A stretch of 62,675 nucleotides of DNA from Bacteroidota bacterium (GTDB taxonomy: Bacteria; Bacteroidota; Bacteroidia; B-17B0; Aurantibacillaceae). The notes beneath the pieces are model-generated. The model did not search any database, was not told the origin of the DNA, and saw nothing but the letters and a program-made list of their open reading frames with translations. Positions 16,913 to 25,611 of this stretch are shown piece after piece. Where the stretch lies: positions 1 to 62,675 of the forward strand of contig JAJNDK010000018.1 in assembly GCA_021156365.1 (NCBI GenBank), given 5' to 3'. Numbering within the stretch: position 1 is the stretch's first letter; each line of letters starts with the position of its first letter. The position numbers were made by a program, and so were the translations under genes.

Positions 16913-19900
16913 TTAATTCTTAAGCGTTACTATTGTTTTTACAGATTGCTGATTTGCGTTGCTTCCAAAAATACGCAATGATGTGTTAGAAAAATTGATT
17001 GTACTGTTATTAGCCAAACCGATCTGAGAAAGTGCTGACAGTTTCTCCTGTGTAGTGGCTTTTACAATAATACTGTTTACATTTCCATTCTGAAACAATG
17101 GAAAAATAATTCCCTGGTTGTCAGTAGCAGAATTGAGCCACTCATTTATCCAATCCCTTTCTTTCGTGGAAAACTTTGCATCTCCGAAATGGTATTTACC
17201 CGAAGCATCCCTGCCCAGATAATCAATGCGTATTGTTGTTCCATTTATTTCGAGCGTAACCTGTTCAACAATTCGTATTTCGTCTGTGATCCCTGTTGCT
17301 GCCTTGAATCCGTTGACACCTTCGCGTGCAGTCGTTTCATACGTTTTTGCTGCATCCTTTAGATCTTTCCACCAATAGCCCTGGCCCCAGTTCGTTAAAG
17401 CTGTATTGGAAGGTATATTGGCTTCCTGCAACACATCCCAGTATTTACCGGGATTGCTCAGTATCTCATCAAATGTCTCAAACCAGGCCGGATGATTTAC
17501 AAGATCCTGTTTCAGAGCAGGGTACTTATTAAGACGCTCCATCATCTTACCTATGAACACATCGTCCACATGACTCATATTCAGGCGATCCAGTATCTTT
17601 CCAAGTGTTACATTATCAGCCGCATTCAGAACGTCGATCAAATGTGTGTTCACCAGCTCTATCAATTTCGGTCTGGTTACTCTTCCACTGGTCAGGATCG
17701 TTTCCAGTTTACTTATCGCATTCGTACGATTCACAAGCGAAGGGAAGAGGGAGGCAAGATCGTCACTCACATTGAGTCCAAGAGTTACTTTACTTACTCC
17801 ATTGATTGGAGTGGAGCCGTGCATCATCGAACTACTGCTCTCTACTCCGTTCTCAAATTTCATGAACACATTCTGTGAGCGAATCTCTCCTGTCACATAC
17901 AGATCCACCCAGCCATCGCTTGCATAAAAAGGCTTATTGGTAAGGAGCGATAATTGTTTGGCCGCATCAAGGTCGTTACAGGAAAGAAGACGGACTGTTT
18001 TTCCCGGTGGTGCTGCATTAATAATTCCTGCCAGGTCCTCAAGTGGGATATCCTTAGTGAGACCACCTTCTTTAGCAAGAACGAAATTTCCGTTTTTATA
18101 ATGTACGATCACATCAATATAGTTGTCTGCTGCGGGATTGATCACTACCTGTGAAAAATCCAGGTTGGTATTCAGTTTCGGTCTGAATCCCAGTTTCGAC
18201 TTCATTGTCTGAAGAAAGTTCTGACAGTTTGCGTACCTGGTAAGATTGGCCTGCGCAATCAGTTTCGTTTTTTCCAGCCGCAGCGCATTAATGGCATCAA
18301 TATCCTTTGAGTCTACGGAAAAACGCTTTGCATCAATAAACAGATCAATTTCATCCACTGCTTTGCTGACCTTTGGGAGACAAGTCAGCAGCTGCGGAAC
18401 GTTCAATGCAAGGCTGGCCAATTGCAGCTTGATGCGCAATGAAGGAGACATAGCATCATTGTCAAGCGACTGCACTACGATACCACTGGCAGATCCAACC
18501 AGGTCGCCAACTACAATAGCTTTGCGAAGCCAGTTACCGGCAGTAAACAGTATTTTCGCTCCTCCGATACCGAGGCACAGACTTCCCACATCCACTGCCA
18601 GCCAGGAAGCTTTTTCACCTACCTCACATGTATTGTTATAGTCGAAGATCCTGGCCTGGATAGCAGGAATGGTGATCAGCGTTCCCTGGCGATATATTTT
18701 ACCACCCATACTAAAGCTTCCGGCAATGCGTATAGTTACCATCTCATTATACGCATAGTTTACGCCGTTGATCGTAATTGTGGTAGGCGATGCAAAGGCA
18801 GATGAATACTGAGCAAAGCTGAACAGGTTTTGTTCAGTGGCGGGCAATTGCGGATCCGCTGCAGCGAGGTATTGATTGATCCTGCTGCTATCGTATATAC
18901 CTGTGTTGGCCGTATTGATCAGCTCGGCAATGGCAAAGAAAGCGCCGGTCAGGTTATCATCTCCTCCTACATCGTTAAACGTGGTGAAGATAAACTGAAA
19001 CCCCTTATAATCATTCCCCTGGTAATTCGGGAACTGATAATTCTCCAGTGTCAGTAATAGTTTCTTTGCTGCCGTTTCTGTTCTGGCAGATAGCATTAGT
19101 TTAATAACTGCTGTCTCTGTTAAATCATCTATGATGGTCGCTACAACCTGAAAATTAGGATCGACAGGAGCATCCAGTATTTTTTTCATGCAGCTGTCGC
19201 GCTTGGTATCAGGAATATTCTCGAGGTTGAACATAGCCGTGCTCATTACCCACTCGATAAGGCCATTACGGCTGGTACCTGCAATACTCCCATTGTTCCA
19301 GAAATTATTGCTGACGATGTTCCTTTGTGCAATATACATCTTGAAATCTGTCAGAAACGTATCCAGCAGTGCGGGAATTACCGAAGGAGAATAAGGATAA
19401 GTGATCGTGGAAGCATCAGGAGCTTTGAACCTGGAGCAGATATATTTTTCCCAAGGCTTTAACCCCGACACATCACAATACGTAGAAAGTGATGTATTTG
19501 TATGCACGTGCTGGCCGAAGGCATCGACAATAGAACCGGCAGGAAACAACCAGTGTTCGCTCGAATCTGTAAAACGTGCAAAGTATTCAGGGTAAACAGC
19601 GCGCAGCTGGGCTATTTTATCGGCGACCACGTAATGCGAAGTTTCACAATACTCTTTGGTCATTTTGATGGTCTCTGCGTTTGCGCAAAACCGGCAGCCG
19701 GCATAATACGAAAGCTGCTTCTCCTGCTCCTTACCTGCTATAGGAGAAACAGCGCCAAAAAGATCGATGCTGAATTCTACAAAATCACTCATAGCTCTGC
19801 TGCCTTTTACATACTGCTCCAGGTTATGTTTGATGAATTTTCTGGCTTTGTATTTTCCTTCGCAAATCGTCAGGAATACAAATCCATCCACCAGCTGATA

Positions 19901-21835
19901 ATTGGTAACATCATTGTATAAAGCACCATCCGCTATAGTTGTATAAGCAGCGTCGCCTTCGTTGGCCCAACCGGTTTGTTTATACGCTTTAGCCGGATCG
20001 TTCCATTCATAGCGGTATACTTTACCGCTACCGGTAGTTTCTTTTAACACAAATTCATCCAGCGTGCCGGACGGAATATAATTCGCATAGATCAGCTGCT
20101 CTCCTTTTTTTGCCTGAGCCCCATAAGTAAACTCAACTCTTTTTAACTGACCTACCGGAACAGACACAATAGTACCAGCCTTGGACAAAAAGGAAATTGT
20201 TTTATTATCCGGGTTTTTAAAAAGCTCATAATCCAACCAGGTAAATGAATAATTTGCTCCTTCATCATCATCACCTCCAAACCAACCTACAAAGCCGGGA
20301 TTGTGAATGAGATCCCACTGGTGTTTGTATAGCTGATTCTTCCATGCTCCCAACCCGTTATAATAATCCATGAGGTTATTGGTCGTGAATTTATTTCCCG
20401 CACCTAACTCATCGTTACAAAATATATGTTGCAGGTTAAAGGCTCCATGTCCCAGCTCGTGAGCAATCGTTGCATAAAGCGTAGCCGGTTCATTCGGATT
20501 CCCGAAGATAAAACCTGTATTCCGGCCACGTGGCATATAGCCCTCCATATTGCCATCATTGGTTGCTCCGAACAATAAATAATACGTATCCTCATTACCT
20601 GAATCGTATGCAGTGCAATTATCCTTAAAGTCATTTACGATTGCCTGCATATCCGGCATGTAATTACTGAGTAGGCTCGAGTTTTCCACATGAATGTTTT
20701 TGCTGATCGTAGCGGATAAGCTATAACTGCTCACCGTTTCTACTGTCCAGTTCACAAATACATTTCCATATATCTTGTTTAAGCTATCGCGTACCTGTGC
20801 TGCGGGGGGCATGTTGTTATAGCCTCCCAGGTTTACCAGCTTCAGCTTATATGTTTTCGGCTGATAAAAAAACACATTGAAAGCGCCGATCGCATACGTG
20901 TGGGCAGGTGATGTGGTAGTATAATACGCAACCACTTCCTTCATCGTACCTGCACCCTGCCCGCTGATACTCAGGCTGAGCGTACTATCCGACTGATAAG
21001 TTGCATTATAGGTTTCATTGCCGGCTGCATTTTTAAACACGACTTTGGTGATGTCGAAATTCTGGCTGTTCTTCTTCAGCTTCAGGCGGATGTTGTCGGG
21101 GCCGGAGGTGGAAAGCGCTTTCCACGCGATAGGATAATTACTATTATCAGCTTTATCTACCGCACTATTGTAAAACTGGACCAACTCCGGATATTGCTGT
21201 TTATCTACTCCACCGTTATTACCGGAGCTTCTCATCCCATCTTTCACGAAGGTAAGCCGCGAAGGAGTAGAGTTTATTTCAGTCAGCTTAAATTCATTCC
21301 CCGGGTCGGGGCCGCATTGTCCGGGTTTGCTGTACAAAACCTTTCGGCAGTAGCGGCTGGCTTTGCTCACAATGCTATCGAAAGGAAGCGCTGTAAAATT
21401 AGTGAGATTAGCGCCGGAAGGAATATTCTGATTCAATATACTCTCAACACTATCCTTTTGTACATCAGTGAACTTACACCACAATTCCTCGCTGGTATTA
21501 AAGGTAAAAGGCTTAGTGGTATTGGAAGGATTAAAATAGAATTTGATGCTTCCCTGCACATTGTCTTTGTACACCAGGAAAGAAAGCAGCTTATCGAAGG
21601 CTTTCTCGATCCTGCTGTTACCAGCGGTATCACTTGCGTTGAGCCGGGGCAGGATCATTAACTTTACATTCGTGCTCTGCTCGAAGTTTTGTTTGGCGAG
21701 GATAATTGTGGGGTTCAGCCATACTTCTTTGGTGAAGCGGAAGACCATTGAGCTGGCTCCGGGAGCCTGGGCGCGGACGACCGTGCTTATCAGCAGGATC
21801 ATCATTGCGGGAATTATTCTTTTATAAGCAAACAT
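16913..21835 (-). CDS. Polymorphic-toxin-like protein: metzincin-like protease, C80/caspase-like module, C-terminal PD-(D/E)XK-like nuclease
   Basis: A 1640-residue secreted protein with a signal peptide (MFAYKRIIPAMMILLISTVV). A metalloprotease centre AHELGHGAFNLQH lies at 458-470 (His459, Glu460, His463, His470), followed by a Met-turn-like NNLMDY at 486-491. This resembles metzincins, though the third His is one residue further than usual. A hydrophobic stretch lies at about 1080-1122. Near 1239-1315 a module has YIDVIVHYKNG (His1245) and VRLLSCND (Cys1286), then KPFYAS. It resembles the C80/caspase-like self-processing domains found before toxin tips. The C-terminus has RIDYLG (Asp1538) and HFGDAKFS (Asp1552, Lys1554), a PD-(D/E)XK-like nuclease core. 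No T9SS sorting domain is visible. It is flanked 2 bp upstream by the FN3 gene and 1 bp downstream by the putative immunity gene. Confidence 0.8.
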   Translation of the reverse strand: MFAYKRIIPAMMILLISTVVRAQAPGASSMVFRFTKEVWLNPTIILAKQNFEQSTNVKLMILPRLNASDTAGNSRIEKAFDKLLSFLVYKDNVQGSIKFYFNPSNTTKPFTFNTSEELWCKFTDVQKDSVESILNQNIPSGANLTNFTALPFDSIVSKASRYCRKVLYSKPGQCGPDPGNEFKLTEINSTPSRLTFVKDGMRSSGNNGGVDKQQYPELVQFYNSAVDKADNSNYPIAWKALSTSGPDNIRLKLKKNSQNFDITKVVFKNAAGNETYNATYQSDSTLSLSISGQGAGTMKEVVAYYTTTSPAHTYAIGAFNVFFYQPKTYKLKLVNLGGYNNMPPAAQVRDSLNKIYGNVFVNWTVETVSSYSLSATISKNIHVENSSLLSNYMPDMQAIVNDFKDNCTAYDSGNEDTYYLLFGATNDGNMEGYMPRGRNTGFIFGNPNEPATLYATIAHELGHGAFNLQHIFCNDELGAGNKFTTNNLMDYYNGLGAWKNQLYKHQWDLIHNPGFVGWFGGDDDEGANYSFTWLDYELFKNPDNKTISFLSKAGTIVSVPVGQLKRVEFTYGAQAKKGEQLIYANYIPSGTLDEFVLKETTGSGKVYRYEWNDPAKAYKQTGWANEGDAAYTTIADGALYNDVTNYQLVDGFVFLTICEGKYKARKFIKHNLEQYVKGSRAMSDFVEFSIDLFGAVSPIAGKEQEKQLSYYAGCRFCANAETIKMTKEYCETSHYVVADKIAQLRAVYPEYFARFTDSSEHWLFPAGSIVDAFGQHVHTNTSLSTYCDVSGLKPWEKYICSRFKAPDASTITYPYSPSVIPALLDTFLTDFKMYIAQRNIVSNNFWNNGSIAGTSRNGLIEWVMSTAMFNLENIPDTKRDSCMKKILDAPVDPNFQVVATIIDDLTETAVIKLMLSARTETAAKKLLLTLENYQFPNYQGNDYKGFQFIFTTFNDVGGDDNLTGAFFAIAELINTANTGIYDSSRINQYLAAADPQLPATEQNLFSFAQYSSAFASPTTITINGVNYAYNEMVTIRIAGSFSMGGKIYRQGTLITIPAIQARIFDYNNTCEVGEKASWLAVDVGSLCLGIGGAKILFTAGNWLRKAIVVGDLVGSASGIVVQSLDNDAMSPSLRIKLQLASLALNVPQLLTCLPKVSKAVDEIDLFIDAKRFSVDSKDIDAINALRLEKTKLIAQANLTRYANCQNFLQTMKSKLGFRPKLNTNLDFSQVVINPAADNYIDVIVHYKNGNFVLAKEGGLTKDIPLEDLAGIINAAPPGKTVRLLSCNDLDAAKQLSLLTNKPFYASDGWVDLYVTGEIRSQNVFMKFENGVESSSSMMHGSTPINGVSKVTLGLNVSDDLASLFPSLVNRTNAISKLETILTSGRVTRPKLIELVNTHLIDVLNAADNVTLGKILDRLNMSHVDDVFIGKMMERLNKYPALKQDLVNHPAWFETFDEILSNPGKYWDVLQEANIPSNTALTNWGQGYWWKDLKDAAKTYETTAREGVNGFKAATGITDEIRIVEQVTLEINGTTIRIDYLGRDASGKYHFGDAKFSTKERDWINEWLNSATDNQGIIFPLFQNGNVNSIIVKATTQEKLSALSQIGLANNSTINFSNTSLRIFGSNANQQSVKTIVTLKN

Positions 21836-21837
21836 GT

Positions 21838-23844
21838 TTATTTGTTTTCTATAAGTTTAATCTCACTTTTAGCCACCAAACCTTTTGCATTATAGGCTCT
21901 CACCTGCACGTATGTTTTTTTCTCTTTCTTCGCTTCAATCGTACATTTGGTATCCTCCAGGTTTTTTGTTTGCGGCTCGAAATTTTCGTCCCCTTCCTGT
22001 AAGGTGTAAACTACAAAAAAAATTCCGGATCCGTTAGAGATTTTCCATTTTACCTGGTATTTTTTCACATCTTTCTGCGCTTTTACCTCGAGGTGGCTGA
22101 ATTCATAAGCTACTTTGTCCTCTTCTTTTTTAATATTGATCCGGATACTGTTGGACGGTTTCGAAACATTATTACTGCTGTCGATGGCAGTGAGGTAATA
22201 CTTCACTGTTCCGGCTCCTTCAAACGTACGGTCGATATACCGGTACGAAAACCGATCGATCATCTTAGTGTTCACTTTTTCATGGATCTCCTGTCCGTCA
22301 TCGCTGTAAGACCTGTACAACTCATACCCCTTCAGATCTATCTCGGTATTTTTAAAGAACTCGATCACGATCCCTTTTTTTTCATCCTGGTAACAATTGC
22401 TGATAAAAGGCTCTACAGGCGCAATGATATCCGGCAAAGTAGTTACAGTTGCTTCCGACAGGGCGCTCCTGTTGTCGGAAGAATCGACCGCCAGCACTTT
22501 GTACAGGAATTTGTTCTTTGCATTTTTCGGGAGGTTCTGCTGAAAACTGTTTTTTTTCAAAGGCTCAGGAGTCACCAGTACGTAAGCAGCATCCGGAGCA
22601 TTTTTATTGATATTCTGGTATACGAGGTATCCGCGGATATCCGGCTCCGTATTTGCCTGCCAGCTCAGCATCACGATTCCGGTGTCGGAGCTTGCCGTAA
22701 GTCCACGTGGTGCGGCGGGAGGTTCTTCGTCTATTATTTCCAAAGCTACTTCTTCACTCAGGCCTTCATTTCCCGAGCGGTCCACTGCAGCGATCACATA
22801 CCTGAAAAGAGAATTCGAGTGGAGGGTTTCACTGAACACCGTGTCCGTTTTTCCGAGGAGCGTTGCATTTACTTTTATAAATTTCTCTTCTGCCCGATAC
22901 GCCCGGTATACATTGTATCCCGTAAAATCATTTTCGGTTTTTTCTTTTCGCCAGGAAAGACGAACGCTCTTCTGTTTTACTTGTGCCGTACAAACAACCG
23001 GCGACGGAGCATCCAGGTCTTTGACAAAAACGTGGATCGGCTTGCAGCCCCTGCTTTCATTCCCAAAAAAGTCGAGCGTGGTAAAAACATAATAATAAGC
23101 TGAATCTTCTTTTAGCCGTTCATCGAGATAAAACTGCTCAGGGTAGGTGGAAATACCTTCTTTGTTCTTTGTTTTGGAAACGATCACGGGATCCTTGTTC
23201 ACCAGTATTTTGTCCGGCCCTGTGCTATCCTGCATCCTGTATATGTTCACCCCGTAATAACGCATCGGTTCAGGCAGCCATCGGATGCTCGTTTTTTTGT
23301 TGCCGGCTTTTATATCAATTTCTGCCGGCGGAGCGGTTTCAATGATCACCCCTGCTTTTACTACAGCGGATGTACCGAGATCGGTCTCTGTTCCGTTTTT
23401 TATAATAGTGATCTTATACTGCACATTCCTTCCTCCTGCTACGTTATTGTCAATGTATTCGATACCGAGGTAACGACTGAATCCTTCACTTTTAAACGAT
23501 TGAATATATGCCCCCAGGAGAGCTATCCCTTCCAGCTTAGGCAAGGCATTTACCATGTCCACATAACTTTTCAGTTCCTTATCCTTTGCATATTCCTGGC
23601 TGCCGGGTATATAGTCGCCCCGTTTCAGCGCCTTGCCATTCAATTTGTCCCAGGTAGTTCCATCCGCATCTTTCCGGTATATGTTCACACCTTCGGGGTA
23701 GATAAACTCCTTACTGTACCATTTTACTTTTATAGCAGCAGGGTTTTGTTTATCAACGGCGGTAAGCACAAATGTATCCTGTGCTGTCAGGCTGCTGAGC
23801 ACAATCGAAAAGAGAAACAGTATATATGTTCTATTTCGTTTCAT
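21838..23844 (-). CDS. FN3-repeat secreted protein
   Basis: A 668-residue protein with a signal peptide (MKRNRTYILFLFSIVLSSLTAQ) and four to five fibronectin type III-like domains of about 95 residues. These show up as recurring GYNVYR / GVNIYR strands and FxYVIAAVDRSGNE-type ends. FN3 domains are usually binding or spacer modules. The start overlaps the end of the preceding barrel gene by 14 bp, and its stop lies 2 bp before the toxin start, so it is translationally coupled to both. It could be a chaperone-like partner or surface scaffold for the toxin. No sorting domain or lipobox was seen, so its location (periplasm or outside) is uncertain. Confidence 0.85.
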   Translation of the reverse strand: MKRNRTYILFLFSIVLSSLTAQDTFVLTAVDKQNPAAIKVKWYSKEFIYPEGVNIYRKDADGTTWDKLNGKALKRGDYIPGSQEYAKDKELKSYVDMVNALPKLEGIALLGAYIQSFKSEGFSRYLGIEYIDNNVAGGRNVQYKITIIKNGTETDLGTSAVVKAGVIIETAPPAEIDIKAGNKKTSIRWLPEPMRYYGVNIYRMQDSTGPDKILVNKDPVIVSKTKNKEGISTYPEQFYLDERLKEDSAYYYVFTTLDFFGNESRGCKPIHVFVKDLDAPSPVVCTAQVKQKSVRLSWRKEKTENDFTGYNVYRAYRAEEKFIKVNATLLGKTDTVFSETLHSNSLFRYVIAAVDRSGNEGLSEEVALEIIDEEPPAAPRGLTASSDTGIVMLSWQANTEPDIRGYLVYQNINKNAPDAAYVLVTPEPLKKNSFQQNLPKNAKNKFLYKVLAVDSSDNRSALSEATVTTLPDIIAPVEPFISNCYQDEKKGIVIEFFKNTEIDLKGYELYRSYSDDGQEIHEKVNTKMIDRFSYRYIDRTFEGAGTVKYYLTAIDSSNNVSKPSNSIRINIKKEEDKVAYEFSHLEVKAQKDVKKYQVKWKISNGSGIFFVVYTLQEGDENFEPQTKNLEDTKCTIEAKKEKKTYVQVRAYNAKGLVAKSEIKLIENK

Positions 23845-25603
23845 TTACAGGCACGGCCTCCGGTTTTTTTCTTTTAAACATTTTTTTACCCGATGCTTTG
23901 AACGTTGTAAGAAGACTCACATTCAGACGGTTTTCCGCAAAGCTCGGACTATTGCTTACTTTCGACTGACGCTGCAAGAAATTATAATCCATTTTAAAAG
24001 AGGACCATTTGCTGATAACGTAGCTCACTCCGGCCAGCGCACAGAGATTATTAAAGATATTCTCTCCGTCCGTATTGGCTACCTGGTAATTGCCGGATGC
24101 GGTCAGCCTTAGTTTTTTATTGAAGAACCCTTTTGATACACTGAGTGTGGGCCCGAAGCTTTGTGTAATAAAATCGTTCACGTTCGACTGATTGACCAGT
24201 ACCCCTGTTGCAATAGTAAAGCCCGGTTTCTGAAATACAATGCTGTGGTTAACAGAAGCGGTAAGGTTGTTCGTTTTTTGTTGCTTGTTGCCACCCGATT
24301 CCTGGTAATTAGAGGTAAAATTAAAACTGTGTTTGGCTTCCTTTTTCCCGAAAGAATAATTGCTGGTCAATCCACCCGATTGCGTAAGCTGCACCAGTTT
24401 GATGGTATCCGAAGTCCCAATGCGAACAGGCACTGTATTGGAGCTGAAGTTGGAATAATTGACCCCGCAATTGAAGTGATCGGTAAAATTATAGGAAGTA
24501 TTGAGGCTCCCGATAATGCGTTTGGAAGTATAGCTCTGTATCCTGTCCAGGTTATTTTGCTGAAGACCTATACTGGATGAAATATTCAGCTTATTATGAA
24601 TAAGTGAAAAGCTGTTATTGAATGAATATTCTTCCACATCATTGGTAAGAAAGATAGCTCCCATTGTCCGATAATCCGGATCGATGCGTTTGTATTTGAA
24701 GCCAAATCTGAATTTCTCCGGGCTAAAATTGATCATGGCAGTGATGGCCTTACTGAATGTGGTGCTGGATCGTGGTGAATAGATCTGGTTCACATAGGTA
24801 AAACGCTCAATACGTGTTACATCCTCAAACAGATTATCAGTATACATGCTATAAGCAAAATCGCCTTCGAATGAAATGATCTTCGTGATCTTCTGTTTGG
24901 TGCTTAAGCCGAATACCTGGTTTTCGGCAGGAGTGATCTTAACGGCTGTATCAAAAGGAATGGAGTATTTATCGTCTTTCGCACGAAAAAAAATGATATC
25001 CGCATTGTGGTCATCGTTCCCCACCCTGACCTTTCCACCGCCACCCATGCGGTTGTATGCAGGCAAACTGACAATAACACCACTTACTCCTCCAACCGGA
25101 ACTGCTTTTACCAATCTCCCATAAAAAGCCGATCCGCTCACGAGTCCTTTTTCCGGTTTTACCTCCACTCCTCCTCCAAGGAACATTGTACCCGAATACG
25201 TATACTCCGAAAAATCCATTACCCGGAAACCGGCATGCAGGGTCAGCCATTTGTATCTTGGACTAAGACCAAACTGATTAAAAGGCTGACTGAATTTATC
25301 CAGGCCGTTCGTGAAATTTTTATCCTGCTGGGTGATCGTGGCACTGAAAGGAACGCTGATCTTGTCGAAAAGCATAAAGTTAAGATTGGCATTCAGCACC
25401 CAGTAAAAAGGATCCCTACGGGGTTTGATACCGGAAGCATTGTAAAACACGCTGCTGGCATTTATACTGCCGGTCATGCTCACCGGATCCTGCTTCGGAA
25501 GATTCTTCAGGTCTTTCAATGTCTGATCTACATCCTGCCCAAACGCAGCAACTGCCGGCAACAGCAATACAAGCGCAAGACTATATGTAAACCCGGATCT
25601 CAC
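23831..25603 (-). CDS. Outer-membrane beta-barrel protein of the toxin operon
   Basis: A 590-residue protein with a GTG start; no ATG lies between the upstream in-frame stop and this codon. The signal peptide is MRSGFTYSLALVLLLPAVAAFGQ. The rest is a long series of alternating polar/hydrophobic strands with aromatic ends (for example FGLSPRYKWLTLHAGF, FRFGFKYKRIDPDY, LTASGNYQVAN), as in outer-membrane barrels. A short KKMFKRKK basic tail follows. It lies 8 bp after the CHU_C-type gene and overlaps the FN3 gene by 14 bp. Its place between a T9SS substrate and the toxin genes makes it a candidate exit channel or anchor. I do not recognise a named family. Confidence 0.8.
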   Translation of the reverse strand: MRSGFTYSLALVLLLPAVAAFGQDVDQTLKDLKNLPKQDPVSMTGSINASSVFYNASGIKPRRDPFYWVLNANLNFMLFDKISVPFSATITQQDKNFTNGLDKFSQPFNQFGLSPRYKWLTLHAGFRVMDFSEYTYSGTMFLGGGVEVKPEKGLVSGSAFYGRLVKAVPVGGVSGVIVSLPAYNRMGGGGKVRVGNDDHNADIIFFRAKDDKYSIPFDTAVKITPAENQVFGLSTKQKITKIISFEGDFAYSMYTDNLFEDVTRIERFTYVNQIYSPRSSTTFSKAITAMINFSPEKFRFGFKYKRIDPDYRTMGAIFLTNDVEEYSFNNSFSLIHNKLNISSSIGLQQNNLDRIQSYTSKRIIGSLNTSYNFTDHFNCGVNYSNFSSNTVPVRIGTSDTIKLVQLTQSGGLTSNYSFGKKEAKHSFNFTSNYQESGGNKQQKTNNLTASVNHSIVFQKPGFTIATGVLVNQSNVNDFITQSFGPTLSVSKGFFNKKLRLTASGNYQVANTDGENIFNNLCALAGVSYVISKWSSFKMDYNFLQRQSKVSNSPSFAENRLNVSLLTTFKASGKKMFKRKKPEAVPVNETK

Positions 25604-25611
25604 TATGTATA

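Noticed and set aside
22093-23103. A 336-codon open frame on the plus strand
   Set aside because: It is a shadow of the FN3 gene on the other strand, has no signal peptide or family features, and is rich in Cys/Phe/Arg as expected from an antisense frame.
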